A DNA stretch of 64,000 nt from Cepaea nemoralis (taxonomy: Eukaryota; Mollusca; Gastropoda; Stylommatophora; Helicidae). The DNA lies in assembly GCA_014155875.1 (NCBI GenBank), contig JACEFZ010027773.1, positions 62,001 to 126,000 on the forward strand, given 5' to 3'. Shown here one piece after another: positions 9,988-20,304 of the stretch. How positions within the stretch are numbered: position 1 is the stretch's first letter; every line of letters starts with the position of its first letter. The position numbers were made by a program, and so were the translations under genes. The notes under the pieces are model-generated. The model saw nothing but the letters and a program-made list of their open reading frames with translations. It searched no databases and was not told the DNA's origin.

Positions 9988-10260
9988 CTAGTCCTACATG
10001 AAACAGAGATGAAAACCGTGAACTGATTAGAGAAATTAGACGTGGACAGTCAACAAATATTTGGACACGTTTTGGGAGAACTTCATGACAACTGGCAAGA
10101 TTGAGGGGGAAAGAACAAGACAGAGAAGTAACTATATGGATGGCTTGATCACGTGGTGTGGTCGAGACAAAAACACAGAACTAATCCACCACTCTGGTGA
10201 TCGGATGAGATGGCGAAACACCGCCCACGCTTATCGGCATGGCACATGATGATGTTGATC
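9988..10260 (+). mobile_element. LINE-A 3' end, (GAT)n tail
   Basis: The copy begins at the 'QETNENRKLIREIRR' block and runs to GGCATGGCACATGATGATG. The frame 'DTFWENFMTTGKIEGERTR' to 'YRHGT' is open (10061-10249), with the TGA stop inside the tail. About 25 bp are deleted after 'FGH', removing the 'RRNGLE' segment. It is a 5'-truncated dead copy. Confidence 0.85.
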
Positions 10261-10353
10261 CACCTAGAGGTCGATGTGGCTGAGAGATTTAACGTCAACT
10301 TACTCTTCCGACGGCGGCGAGTTCATTCCACACACCAGTCAGAGGGACAAAAA

Positions 10354-10358
10354 TGAGA

Positions 10359-10444
<86 letters not shown>

Positions 10445-10615
10445 GGGCGGGCGGGCGGGCGGGGGGGCGGGCGGGCGAACGGGCGGGCAGGCAGGCAGGC
10501 AGGCAAACAGAGAAAATATTGATGAATGGGTAGGTGGGTGAGTGGGTTGGCGGGGGTGTGGGCGAAGGTTGGGAGGTAGGCAGGCAGGTTGATACATAGG
10601 TAGGTAGGTATGTAA
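10354..10615. repeat. AGAC to GGCG to GGCA to GGTA tetranucleotide array
   Basis: There are about 22 perfect AGAC units (10357-10443). These change to GGCG runs, then GGCA, then GGGT/GGTA runs to about 10615. ORFs on both strands (Arg/Gln/Thr/Asp or Cys/Leu/Ser/Val repeats) are translations of the array. Confidence 0.95.
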
Positions 10616-10619
10616 GTTG

Positions 10620-11115
10620 GTATCTGTTGCTCCATTATTGTTCGCACCTGTATACCCCAATATTTGCGATGTAATGCCGGTGTTACTCTGATATTTATGA
10701 TGTGAGGTCAGTACTTCATCTAATTATCCCAAGGAATATGGGCCAATAGTCAAAAGGAATAGAAATGGGAGTTCAGTATTGCCAACATAAATTCTCAAGC
10801 ATTCACGACAAAGGCCAGAACCTTGTAACATTCTACTAAACTTTTTGTTTCATTTTGTTATGGATTTATTTGTGTACATTTTTATAGCTGTCCTTTACAT
10901 TTACCACAATATGAAATTCAGAAAGAGAAAGATGTTGCGCTAACCATGGGGCAAGACACGTCGGTACTTGTCAAGTTAGAGGTGGATTAGGTACTTTTTC
11001 AGTCTCAAAAGATGTTTACCACTGCAACATATACACAAGATCTCACAGCGCCTAAAGCCTGCCTTAGAAGGATCAGCTTGAGGTGTAACAGCCTTGGGTT
11101 GCTTGTTTGTTCCAC
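10620..11115. other. Unassigned interval
   Basis: No recognisable element. The region from about 10980 grades into the minisatellite that follows. Confidence 0.4.
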
Positions 11116-11117
11116 AT

Positions 11118-11685
11118 CGTCAAAGTTAGTTTCAGACTTAACAATTGTCGATTTATGCGTGGACCCAGTACTTGGCGATTTACAGATGTACTAAGTGATT
11201 GTTGAGTTACATGTGTTTCCCGTAATTGTCGAGCTAAGTGTGGTACAGTTACTTGTCGAGTTAGGTGTGGGCCAGGTACTTGTCGATTTACAAATGCACT
11301 GGGTACTTGTTGAGTAAATGTGTTTCCGGTAATTGTCGAGCTAGGTGTGGTACGGTTACTTGTCGAGCTAGATGTGGTACGGTTACTTGTCGAGTTACGT
11401 GTGAACGTAGTTCTTATCGATTTACAGGTGGGTTCGATAGTTTTTGAGTTAGAAATAGATCCGTTACTTTATCTAGCTGTGTGTGGTGCCATTACTTCTC
11501 GAGTTAGGTGTGGACCTGATACTTATCGAATTAGGCGCGGGGCCAATACGGAATTAGATGTGGTATTGCTTGTTTTTGAGCTACGTATGAATGCGACATT
11601 CATTGAGTTACGTATGACCCCGGTACTTGTCGAGCTACATGTGGTCTGTATACTTGAGTTAGGTGTGGTCTTGCTATTTTCAGGG
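11118..11685 (+). repeat. 27-bp minisatellite, left part
   Basis: The consensus unit is close to GTCGAGTTAGGTGTGG plus TACGGTTACTT. From 11147 on, successive GTCGA/GTTGA starts fall 27 bp apart, with few indels. Divergence rises towards the right. Because 27 is a multiple of three, a 150-aa frame (11320-11772) with a VEL--V--L nonapeptide repeat stays open. I regard that frame as a by-product. Confidence 0.92.
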
Positions 11686-11945
11686 ATTCGTGGTAACCTA
11701 GTGGCTAGACACTCGTCTGCTAGCCCGGTGGTTATTGGTGCATTCCTCATCGGGATGGTTTCGGAAACGTAAAACTGTCGTGAGCTCACATGTTAACCTA
11801 ACTTAACAGTGGGTACCAGTAAATGTCTTGGAAAGTGAAGGTGGCCGGCGTGATACCGACCACATATCCCACAAAGTGCGGATTGGTCTAACAATGTGAG
11901 CCTAACACCATATGCGCTATGCGCCTTTAAGTGTATAAGGGAGCC
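11682..11945 (+). mobile_element. SINE-4 inserted in minisatellite
   Basis: A head GTGGTAACCTAGTGGCTAGA, GGGTACCAGTAAATGTCTTGG, GGCGTGATACCGACCACAT and the terminal TATGCGCCTTTAAGTGTATA follow the SINE-4 order. The 27-bp repeat is present on both sides, so the SINE entered an existing array. The B box has decayed. Confidence 0.8.
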
Positions 11946-11954
11946 TTTTACTTG

Positions 11955-12116
11955 TTACTGTTACTTGTCGAGTTGTGTGTAACCCCGGCATTTGTCGAGT
12001 TAAGTGTGGTCCCGATACATGTGGAAACCCCAGGTTTGAACCAGGTACTTGCTGAGCTAGGTGTACACCAGACTCTTGACCAGTGAGTGGTAGAACAGTA
12101 CTTGTCACCCTAGTGT
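11955..12116 (+). repeat. 27-bp minisatellite, right part
   Basis: Five or six further units (CTTGTCGAGTTGTGTG, TTTGTCGAGTTAAGTG, CTTGCTGAGCTAGGTG and others) resume the array of 11118-11685 after the SINE-4. Confidence 0.88.
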
Positions 12117-12292
12117 CAGATACATTATTTCTCGCTCGTCGCTACTAAACCAAAGCCTAACCGAAATGTATGTTTTGTCTTCGTTGGACTTCTTTGAAAC
12201 CACCAAACCTTAATTAATTTGCATCATATTATCTATCTTCTAGATTAATGTCTGATTTGTCATCCACGTGTTTCTTTCGTGGTAGTTTTATA

Positions 12293-12444
12293 TAGGGTGT
12301 ATATTTCATTACTGTGGGCTTTTTGAAAATATTGTCGTTCCGAGTTTTGAATTCACCCTCTGTGAACTCATGCAACAGAAAAGGTATATACAAAACTTGG
12401 AACGGCAATATTTTCAAACACCCACAGTCATTAAAAATACACCA
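12293..12444. mobile_element. FB-MITE copy 2 (second subfamily)
   Basis: TATAGGGTGTATATTTC opens the left arm and TTAAAAATACACC closes the right arm. The arms share AAAATATTGYCGTTCC and hence differ from the GGTCC version. The centre, CACCCTCTGTGAACTCATG, also differs from copies 1 and 3-5 and resembles the partial copy at 52496. Confidence 0.85.
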
Positions 12445-12685
12445 TGTACTGTACTCTATAGTACGTATACTTCCATAATATATCTATTTATCTCTCCATC
12501 TTACTCATTTTGTCATAAAACAACAGCTTTAGCTCCGGCTATTCCGTTGGAACATGTTGGCAATGAAATACGTAAAGCCTATGGAGGAAACAACACCATA
12601 TCATCATGTATGTGCTGTTCTGAATCATCACCTGGATACATCATATACGCCTCTCCGCAGTTGACAAGTGACAGTGCCGGTATTA

Positions 12686-13045
12686 CACACCCCACAGTTT
12701 GCAGAAGGTAAGGAGCGCTCTGCGACACAACCCCTGTGAATGTGGTACTTCAGTACCGGGTCGGGAGAAAAGTCTGTACACCAGTGCCTCTTTTCAGGAC
12801 ACATCAATACATGGGACTTAAAAGTTTAAACGCACAGTCGTAAAGTGACTGACTTAAACACCCCAGGCTTGCAGAAGAGAAGGGCAGCTCTACAACAGAA
12901 CCCCTGTGAAGGTGGCACTTCAGTTCCGGGTCAGAAGAAAGGACTACACAAGCCTCACTCTTCACTATATGTGCCCATTGTCAGGGCTTATACGACCACA
13001 ACGTCAATGCATGGGACTTAAATTATAACGCATAGTCGTACTGAG
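12686..13045 (+). repeat. About 175-bp tandem duplication
   Basis: CACCCCACAGTTTGCAGAAG...CCCCTGTGAATGTGGTACTTC...ATACATGGGACTTAAAAG recurs as CACCCCAGGCTTGCAGAAG...CCCCTGTGAAGGTGGCACTTC...GCATGGGACTTAAATT. There are two diverged copies, the second with a 25-bp insertion. The content is not identified. A Cys-x-Cys-rich reading is weakly like a LINE knuckle. Confidence 0.75.
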
Positions 13046-13455
13046 GGTTCATAACCAACCAAAAACTCATGGCATTATATATGTAGTAACGCATTCATCC
13101 CTTGTCATTTCCTCTGGACATTTGCAAGTTTCCAAGAAACAGATGCATTACATTTTCCGTGCCGTCTAGACCACTTCATGTCACTGCTCTTATCAGACAT
13201 CATCTTGCTATTCTTGCCGTTATTTTATATCTTGTAGGCTTAACATCTGATCGACTGTGGTTTGGTTCCCTGACTCTTGTCATCCCCATTCAAACCGAAT
13301 CAGTCTTGTAATCCTTCAGGTGGTTCATTTATTACAGCCCACTTAATGTTTATAGAGACATTGCTGGTCTGCCATTGTACATCACATGTATCTCTTTTCT
13401 TCAAGCTACTGTATGTACTGTTATAAGATTGTACATTCTGTTCCCTCGAATTATT
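13046..13455. other. Unassigned interval
   Basis: I recognise nothing. The 69-aa frame at 13102-13311 has no features. Confidence 0.4.
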
Positions 13456-13690
13456 GGAGACGTGGTAGCACAAAAGCTAGAACGCTTGTCCGCCGGCCCG
13501 ATTCGAATCTCATCAATGCAAGGATATATTATTTTAATGACATGGGTCCCCAAGTCGATCCAGCTAAACATAGGTCAAATACAAGTTTCTGGGAAAGTCG
13601 GGCGGCGAGCGTGATACTGACGACTTCATTCAGCAAATGCGAATTGGTCGGTTAATATATTATCCTAGCGTTATGCACCGAATACGAAGA
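13456..13690 (+). mobile_element. SINE-4
   Basis: GACGTGGTAGCACAAAAGC and GCCCGATTCGAATCTCATC are the A- and B-box-like segments. The body has GACATGGGTCCCCAAGTCGA, ACAAGTTTCTGGGAAAGTCG and GCGTGATACTGACGACTTC, matching the family order. Confidence 0.78.
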
Positions 13691-13766
13691 GGATTTAATT
13701 ACGAATTATTTATGTTAGTCTGAATAATACGATTAAGTAATACCTTAATGCAGGATTGCATTTATG

Positions 13767-14095
<329 letters not shown>

Positions 14096-14295
14096 GTTAT
14101 GTTGTAATACCCATGTTAAAAGTCTAAGAAACATTTAATCTTCTTCTCTTGAGCAAATTGTGTTTCCTTGATTGCATGTTTATTTTGTTTGAGTAGAATT
14201 CTATGTCTCCTAAAGTTGCCACCACCTTACCCCAAGCATTTCATAATTCGTCTGATGAATTTTCCTTGTATTTCGGACAAGGCCTAGATTTTTTA

Positions 14296-14523
14296 CTGTC
14301 ATAAACTGTCATTTACTGCCAGTATAGTACCTTGCGGTGTATGGCAGAGGGGTCTTTGAGCCTGAGGAATTAAGGCCGCCTGGCTAGTGCAATCGCCGCG
14401 AACTGTGCAGGTTAGGATTTTCTTTTTGCCCCCGACAGAAAAAATCCCACACCTTTCCGAGGGATCGAACCCGGGTCTCCCGAAGGAGAGTCAGGCGTTC
14501 TAGCCACTCGGCCAGCCGCTCCT
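14296..14523 (-). mobile_element. SINE-2 (tRNA-derived)
   Basis: The reverse complement begins GAGCGGCTGGCCGAGTGG (A box) and has ACCCGGGTTCGATCCCTCGG (B box). The body follows with TCTGTCGGGGGCAAAAAG and GCCATACACCGCAAGG. It matches the plus-strand copy at 28270-28493 almost base for base, so the subfamily is fairly young. Confidence 0.88.
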
Positions 14524-14642
14524 CAGATTTCTTACTAATATCGGTATATAGGTTCAAAAATGATCGCTGCCGCTGAAGATACACATATGACGATGACTAA
14601 GTTACAGTGACATTATGTTAGATACTTCTATACACCTGTGTC

Positions 14643-14697
14643 ACATCATCATCATTATCATCATCATCATCATCATCATCATCATAATCATCGCGTT
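14643..14697 (+). repeat. (CAT)n tract
   Basis: About 15 CAT/ATC units with two AT interruptions. Confidence 0.9.
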
Positions 14698-14778
14698 CAT
14701 GGCCCTCCTCCTATCCCTCCCCGTGGTGTTCTGAAGTATCATAGAGGTCTACCTTCCGACTCTATCTCAAGAAGTACT

Positions 14779-15001
14779 GGTCACGTTATGAGAAGAAATA
14801 AATTGGAGAACTTGGTGACAACTGGCAAGATCAAGGGGAAGAGAACAAGGGGAGGCCAGAGAAGTAAATACCTGGATGGCTTGGCCACGTTGTATAATCG
14901 AGACAAGAACACTAAGCTGATCCACGAATCTGGTGATCGCGTGAGATGGCACAACATGACCGCCCACATTTACCGGCATGGCACATGATGATGATGATGA
15001 C
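14779..15001 (+). mobile_element. LINE-A 3' end, (ATG)n tail
   Basis: The copy runs from 'GHVMRRNKLENLVTTGKIKG' to 'YRHGT', with an open frame to the TGA at 14986-14988 that lies within GCACATGATGATGATGATGA. The sequence is close to the LINE-A consensus, so this is one of the younger fragments. The 5' truncation point is at about 14779. Confidence 0.87.
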
Positions 15002-15199
15002 TGGGTACGAGTCGTTCAGTTGTGGAAACATTTTACAAAATAAATAAGCGGAAGATTGTATACTCTCTCCCCGTTCTCTCCTGACCAGTGAGAAATAGGT
15101 CAGATGCTTTCTGTAGCATTTGTTAACCTACGAGAAGGTTCTATATGAATGTCAGATCTTTGGTAGTTTTTAATTATAAATGTAGGGCCTATATATAAA

Positions 15200-15362
15200 G
15201 TCTTTCTCCGTAATCCCGTATATTCTCGTGAGTAACGTAACCTGCGCGAGAATCGGTAGCGGTTCTCGCCGCGTTAGTAACTTACGGGGTATGTGAGCCG
15301 GTCGCTCAGAAAGCAATGGCAAACTACTGAGCGTAATATTGCCTAGTACATCAACAGCAGCT
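15200..15362 (+). mobile_element. SINE-1 copy
   Basis: It starts within the head (TTTCTCCGTAATCCCGTAT), has GGTAGCGGTTCTCGCCGCG in the B-box position and then the central block GAAAGCAATGGCAAACTACT with GAGCGTAATATTGCC. The 3' part is lost at a short (AT)n. It closely matches the copy at 49418-49655. Confidence 0.82.
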
Positions 15363-15386
15363 GATATATATATATATCACTCATTC

Positions 15387-15585
15387 ATTGGCACCTTTCG
15401 GTCTTGACAGACGATAGTTTGTGCTTTAAAAAGGCATAATAACTTTTACCTATGGCGGTTGCGAATGTCACAGATAAGGCCAATTCGCGCTGTAAATGTT
15501 CGTTCACAGTAGGTGCATGTGAACACGTGGTCATTTCCACCATCATGCACCATCTTACGTCTCACACGCTCGGTGTGTGATATAT
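15387..15585 (-). mobile_element. LINE-F 3' end with zinc finger
   Basis: The minus strand reads 'HTERVRRKMVHDGGNDHVF' then 'TCTYCERTFTARIG' and ends with 'RNRHR'. This is a Cys-x2-Cys-x12-His-x3/4-His C2H2 finger at the end of a LINE ORF. The 3' end AAGACCGAAAGGTGCCAATG matches the LINE-F ends at 30050 and 62000. The stop lies just after the finger. Only the last 60 codons survive. Confidence 0.8.
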
Positions 15586-15649
15586 ATAAAGTGGGATATC
15601 TGAGACTGGCTATCTCCCACTGCAGAAAACATGTCAGCAAATATCCTAC

Positions 15650-15814
15650 CAACTCTTGAGGTCAGTATGTCCGAATAGATAAGAGCTCACAATCTTAAAC
15701 GTCCGGTGTGCTGATACCGAGGTAGTAGGTTTAACTCCTGCACCGGTCGGTCGGACTAAAATGTTGACTTCTCGTCCTTGACTTGGGAGCGTAAAATACA
15801 AGTGCCTCAGAAAT
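15650..15814 (+). mobile_element. SINE-3, left part
   Basis: The head GGTCAGTATGTCCGAATAGA and GTAGGTTTAACTCCTGC (B-box-like) are followed by AAAATGTTGACTTCTCGTCC. It stops at CAGAAAT (15808-15814), where SINE-1 begins. The rest of SINE-3 resumes at 16050. Confidence 0.82.
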
Positions 15815-16049
15815 TTGCTTTGTAGCGAAGGAGTTACGGACGCAATTCGTAATCCCGCATACCACGTTCCAAACACATCAGCGAGCGATTTCGCAGCAGA
15901 TCGCCTAGCATTTGTTTTCACTCAATTGTATGAGTGCCGGTAGTTAGAAAGCAATGGCAAACTATTGAATATAAATTTGCTAAGAAATCACAAACAGGCC
16001 AAACAATGCTGTGGTTGATTGCGACGTCCTATAAAGGATATGTAACTAA
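15815..16049 (+). mobile_element. SINE-1 inserted in SINE-3
   Basis: GCGAAGGAGTTACGGACGC, CACGTTCCAAACACATC, GATTTCGCAGCAGATCGC, AGAAAGCAATGGCAAACTAT and GATTGCGACGTCCTATAAAG are the SINE-1 blocks in order. It is flanked by CAGAAAT at 15808-15814 and 16050-16056, which I read as a 7-bp target-site duplication. Confidence 0.85.
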
Positions 16050-16125
16050 CAGAAATCGGAGTGGGTTCGCCTGATGGCGAGGGACACTGGTAACAGGGTA
16101 ATCTAATCCGCACGCAAAAGTAAAT
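16050..16125 (+). mobile_element. SINE-3, right part
   Basis: CGGAGTGGGTTCGCCTGATGG and CGAGGGACACTGGTAACAGG match the 3' part of the SINE-3 copies read at 18428-18645 and 37196-37400 (minus). Confidence 0.82.
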
Positions 16126-16739
16126 TCTGTGCACCAAACGTTGTAGCCCGCATATGGACTACACTTGAGTTCAAAGCGAGCCAATGCAAAACAAAAATCC
16201 AGCCAACCATATCTGCCCTACAAGGGTATTGCAATGAGTGGTTGCGGACCTATACTCCACTAGGAGACTCAAGTATACAATCTCTTCAAATTGTACTGTT
16301 TATCACATAGAAGCAATTAATCATTTTATAGCTCTTCCTGTTTTACAACTCTTGAAAACGAAAGTTGCAAGACACTGGCGGTAAGGATGTGTGATTGGTT
16401 GGTGCAAACTGAGTGAGTCTGGATCTCCAATGACTGTGTTTATCCAAGTATCCTTCTCCTATTTCTTGACCACCCCACCCCCTCTACCACTCTGTAGTTA
16501 TCTCGGCTATGGCATACTCATACCAGTTGACCGGAACACATACCATGGCGTTACTATTAAGTAATACGACGACATTAAAATAACTCTCCAAAAGCATGAC
16601 TAGGGCTCCAGTTTTCTCCATGAGATAGTGAGGAATCTCCGGTCGGTGCCTAGAGTCTGTAGCATCTGCCGGGATCCACATATGTGTATATTTTAGATTC
16701 TTTACATCTTAAAAATTCTTGCAAAAAAAAAATATTTCA
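16126..16739. other. Unassigned interval
   Basis: No element recognised. A minus-strand frame at 16484-16681 (65 aa) has no motif I can name. Confidence 0.4.
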
Positions 16740-16742
16740 TGT

Positions 16743-16885
16743 TCTTTGCAATGCGTTGCCATCAACCCCAACCCCAGGTTGACTCACTAGGCAATTTTAC
16801 GTTCGGTAGTTTGCCATTGCTTTCTGGATGAGAAGTCAACTTTGAGGTCCAACTTAGGGGATGAACCGTCAGCGCCCATGAAGTT
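16743..16885 (-). mobile_element. SINE-3 head with SINE-1-type centre
   Basis: On the minus strand, GTTGACTTCTCATC (SINE-3) is followed directly by CAGAAAGCAATGGCAAACTA and ACGTAAAATTGCCTAG (the SINE-1 central block), then CAACCTGGGGTTGGGG. The same combination occurs at 37826 and 61872, which supports a real composite family. Confidence 0.72.
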
Positions 16886-16959
16886 TATGGGCAAGGGCAC
16901 TAAATTCTTGAACAGGTAAAGCTTTTAAAATATCCTTGCGCAACTAAGTTATTTTCCTC

Positions 16960-17345
16960 TCGGTGTCATCATCATCATCAAGTGCCTTGCCGACTGGTGC
17001 GGGCGAGCCTGCTTCTCTGTATCTTGCCATCTCCAACTAAATGTATCAGTTCACGTGCTGAAACCTTTCGATGCCATGACAACATGCTATCAGGGCTCTT
17101 GTATTCTTAAACCCTGTACATTACACATTGTCGTTGTCCAGGGAATTTTCAGAATTCCTCTGTAAACCCAATTCTCTCATGTCTCCATGGATTGTATTGC
17201 CTGTTTACTAATTGCCCAGGATTCAAGGTCAAATGTTAAAACTGGTTCTGTGTAACATGCAAGAATTATTTTTTTCTAATCTGCAATGCCAGGGATGTAT
17301 TGCAGAAGTTTTCCACTTTATAAAAAGTCGTTTCTGGTTGTTCTA
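16960..17345 (-). mobile_element. LINE-E relic
   Basis: Minus-strand pieces read 'KKIILACYTEPVLTFDL', 'ESWAISKQAIQSMETXE' and 'NSLDNDNV'. The 3' end GGCACTTGATGATGATGATG has a short GAT tail. It is heavily mutated and matches 7060-7680. Confidence 0.65.
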
Positions 17346-17439
17346 TTCTATTTTTTTTTCCCTGTGTGACACATCTTCCAATTGATATTATCCATGTGCC
17401 TAGATACTTGAATTAATGTACTTGCCCTATATTAATTAA

Positions 17440-17675
17440 GCCGCTCCCCGTGGCAAAGGCGTTACGGACGCGGTTCGTAATTCCGCTTACCTACGCTCGA
17501 AACAAAGCTGCCACCGGTTTGGCAGCAGACCGTGTCGCGCAGGATTTTAACGTGTTGGTATGGGAGCCCGTCGTTCAGAAAGCAATGGCAGACTACTGAA
17601 TGTAAAATTGCCAATACATCAATAACAGCAGTTCTGGTGTTGACAGCGACGTCCTGTAAATACTATATGCACACA
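17440..17675 (+). mobile_element. SINE-1
   Basis: GCTCCCCGTGGCAAAGGCG, GGACGCGGTTCGTAATTCC, CGCTCGAAACAAAGC, GGTTTGGCAGCAGACCG, TCAGAAAGCAATGGCAGAC and GACAGCGACGTCCTGTAA appear in order. It is almost full length. Confidence 0.87.
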
Positions 17676-17784
17676 AAAATGTAAATACAACTTACTGTAA
17701 TGGTAAATTTAGACATGATATGTCCATTGCTTCTGTCTTCCTTTTATTCAATCTGTTATCACTGTCTACAAACACTGCATCTAC

Positions 17785-17940
17785 AGGGTGTATTTTTAAT
17801 GACTGTGCAGTGTTTGAAAATATTTCCGGTCCAAACATTGTATTTACCTATTATGGTACATGAACTTTATAGTGGGTTAATACAAAACTTGGACCGGCAA
17901 TATGTTCAAACACTGCACAGTCATTAAAAATACACACTAT
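17785..17940. mobile_element. FB-MITE copy 3
   Basis: The element is about 156 bp, with arms AGGGTGTATTTTTAATGAC and GTCATTAAAAATACACAC meeting at TACCTATTATGGTACATG. It belongs to the first subfamily (GCCGGTCC arms). Confidence 0.92.
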
Positions 17941-17984
17941 ATCATTTTCTATAGTACCTTCTGAAAACAGCCGGCGCTTAGAAG

Positions 17985-18145
17985 CAGACTGCTTTTTTTT
18001 ATTTTTATCAATGGTATGAACGACGATAGTTCAAAAAGTGATGGCAAACTACTCAATGTAAACTTGCTTTGTAAATCATAAACAGCCAAAAACAAAATAT
18101 TGGGAGTAATTGCGACATAATGTAAAGCATATGCAATTACGTAGC
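17985..18145 (+). mobile_element. SINE-1, 3' half
   Basis: GACGATAGTTCAAAAAGTG, GATGGCAAACTACTCAATG, ATCATAAACAGCC and ATTGCGACATAATGTAAAG match the central block and 3' end. The head is missing. Confidence 0.72.
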
Positions 18146-18327
18146 TTCTTATAACTTCAATGTAGGCACTTAAAAGACACAACTTTCTACAAGGGCCTTT
18201 TTGTGACTCAATTCCGAGTCTTGATTGATAATCAGTAAGATAAAGCTCATCGTTTCAGATCAACACGAGGATTAATAGGAGGTGATGTGTAAACATGCTG
18301 GGATGTTTTGAATTCGAATTGTTTATG

Positions 18328-18354
18328 GGGGTGGGGGGGGGGGGGGGGGGGGGT
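18328..18354 (+). repeat. Poly-G tract
   Basis: A G run of more than 20 with one T near its start. Confidence 0.95.
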
Positions 18355-18427
18355 AGAGTGCGCATTGAACTTAAGCACAGTCCGTGCATACACGTGCTAT
18401 TACTTCCAGCGCAATAGACTGATTTTT

Positions 18428-18645
18428 GTGTGTGTATTAGCTTTACCTATTACCAGTGTCCCTCGCCATCAGGTGAACCCACTCTGACTTAAGAGGTACT
18501 TGTAATTTATATCCCAAAGTCAAGGACGAGATGTCAACATTTAGTCCAACTGTCCGGTGTAGGGGTTGAACCCCCTACCTCGGCATCAGCACACCGGATG
18601 TTTCAGGACGAGAGGTCTTATCCATGCAGCCATACCTGATATACT
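18428..18645 (-). mobile_element. SINE-3, full-length reference copy
   Basis: The reverse complement reads GGTATGGCTGCATGGATAAG (A box), GGGGGTTCAACCCCTACACC (B box), GACATCTCGTCCTTGAC, ATTACAAGTACCTC and GGGTTCACCTGATGGCGAGG, ending near GCTAATACACAC. It is uninterrupted, so it shows where SINE-1 entered the 15650 copy. Confidence 0.85.
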
Positions 18646-18699
18646 TATAAAAGAAGACAAATTACAGAAAGTGACGAGTTTTGAATATGTACGTTGCAT

Positions 18700-18845
18700 A
18701 TCTATCAGTTGCAGCGAACTGTGTATGTCAGGGATTTATTTATGTCCCCGAAAGAAAAACAAATCCGCACATTGCCAAGGATTTGAACACGGGTCTCCTG
18801 AATGACAAACAATAGGCATTCTTGGTCACTCGGCGAGCTGCTCTG
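18700..18845 (-). mobile_element. SINE-2, diverged and truncated
   Basis: On the minus strand, GAGCAGCTCGCCGAGTGAC and AGGAGACCCGTGTTCAAATC correspond to the SINE-2 head. Then TTCTTTCGGGGACATAAAT follows. It is older than the copies at 14296 and 28270. Confidence 0.68.
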
Positions 18846-19055
18846 CGGTACCCAAACATTTAACATCTAGAAAGCAAATACACTATTATATATACGTTAC
18901 AGAAGTGTTCACATTTATTGACAGAAGACAAGAAATCAAATAATTGTATCCTAACAGAAGATAATGGTGAATAAGACTGATTATTACAATAGAAGTGTAT
19001 GTTGTGTACATTTATAATACATTATTTGCTCAATTACTAGTTTAATTAATTGAAA

Positions 19056-19059
<4 letters not shown>

Positions 19060-19094
<35 letters not shown>

Positions 19095-19096
19095 CC
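19060..19096 (+). repeat. (GT)n(AT)n
   Basis: A GT run passes into an AT run. Confidence 0.93.
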
Positions 19097-19196
19097 ACCT
19101 AACCTGGTGCTGTGTGGAGTATCGTCATAATTATCTTCTCCGGGTATCAGTCCTGTGCAGCACGTTTGTTTTATTACCAAAAAAAAAAGTTACTTC

Positions 19197-19425
19197 CTTA
19201 TCCTTCACAGGACGTTGCAGTCAACATCAGCATTTTTGCTGTTGTGATCTCGTAGCAAGTTTACGTTCATTAGTTTGCCATTGCTTTCTGAACGACCGGC
19301 ATCCATACCATTTCGTAAAATACCAACGCAACGCGGTCTTCTGTCAAATCGCGCGCAACTTTTTCGAACGCGGGTATGCGGGATCACGAACTGCGTCCGT
19401 ATCGCCACGAAGCCGGCTTTTCATT
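19197..19425 (-). mobile_element. SINE-1
   Basis: The reverse complement carries CGTGGCGATACGGACGCAG, CGCGTTCGAAAAAG, GACAGAAGACCGCGTTGCG, TCAGAAAGCAATGGCAAACT and GTTGACTGCAACGTCCTGTG. It is nearly complete. Confidence 0.85.
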
Positions 19426-19865
19426 ACAGCCCGTCAGAAACAAACTCTTCATCCTTACCCAGTTCTCCGGCCTCTTGTGTATCCATGGCCATGATTTCTT
19501 TAATACCCTGTGTCCACCAGGCTGTTGGTCAGCGCCTGGTGTTCCAGTAACATTATCTTCTGTGACTTTCTGCTAATACAAATTCACAAGTACTTATTGA
19601 TGCTCATAGAAATAGAAACCAAAAAAGAAAGAGATTAGAGGATACACCAGACACTTTACAAATTGCAAGCTATAGTTACTATATCAGGATTCTAACCTGT
19701 CACCTCCAAAAACAGACAGCGGCCCGCTGCAGTGATAAAGTGTGCTTGGACGCACATGGCTAACCCGTCACCCTGTGTTGTCATGAAAAAATGGTAGGGG
19801 ACTTATTTACACACTTAAGACGTTCCTAGCACATGATGCTAGACCCATATGTGTATACACAGATC
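19426..19865. other. Unassigned interval
   Basis: No element identified. Text near 19690-19770 (an AACCTGTCACC segment) might be an old tRNA-like head, too weak to call. Confidence 0.35.
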
Positions 19866-19869
19866 GGCA

Positions 19870-20048
19870 CTCCAGAGCTGATGTGATGACCCGGTCGCAT
19901 TTACTTCCCAAGTTATTTCCTAGCACACATTTTAGGCCGCGTTGATCTAAGAACCCAGGTCAAATTTCAAAATGTACATGGATACGGGTTCGATCAGTTG
20001 GCCACCGGGCCCCCAGGCAAGCGCCTAGCCACTACGCTACCGCGGTTC
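19870..20048 (-). mobile_element. SINE-4, 5' part
   Basis: The reverse complement has GCGGTAGCGTAGTGGCTAGG (A box), AACTGATCGAACCCGTATCC (displaced B box), CCTGGGTTCTTAGATCAACG and TGTGCTAGGAAATAACTTGG. The tail is lost. Confidence 0.65.
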
Positions 20049-20304
20049 TAGGTGTACATTACGAGGCGATCTTCAAATTACATCCTGCAACGTGTGATAG
20101 AAATTACAATAATCATGACATTGCCTTGTAACCTGCCAATATTGTTGTTAACGATGCCAAGAGTGTTAAGCACGTGACATGACGGTGTAGGCTAACACAA
20201 GCACGTCGTAAGGCCAGTTTAAAGATGACCGCCCCACTTTTGACATTCCCCAATCGTTTTTTTTTTTTTTTTTTTTTAACTTAACTGTTTAAATTCTGAA
20301 ACCT

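Noticed and set aside
11320..11772. 150-aa Val/Leu/Glu-rich protein
   Set aside because: The 27-bp repeat period keeps the frame open, and the ORF runs on into the inserted SINE-4.
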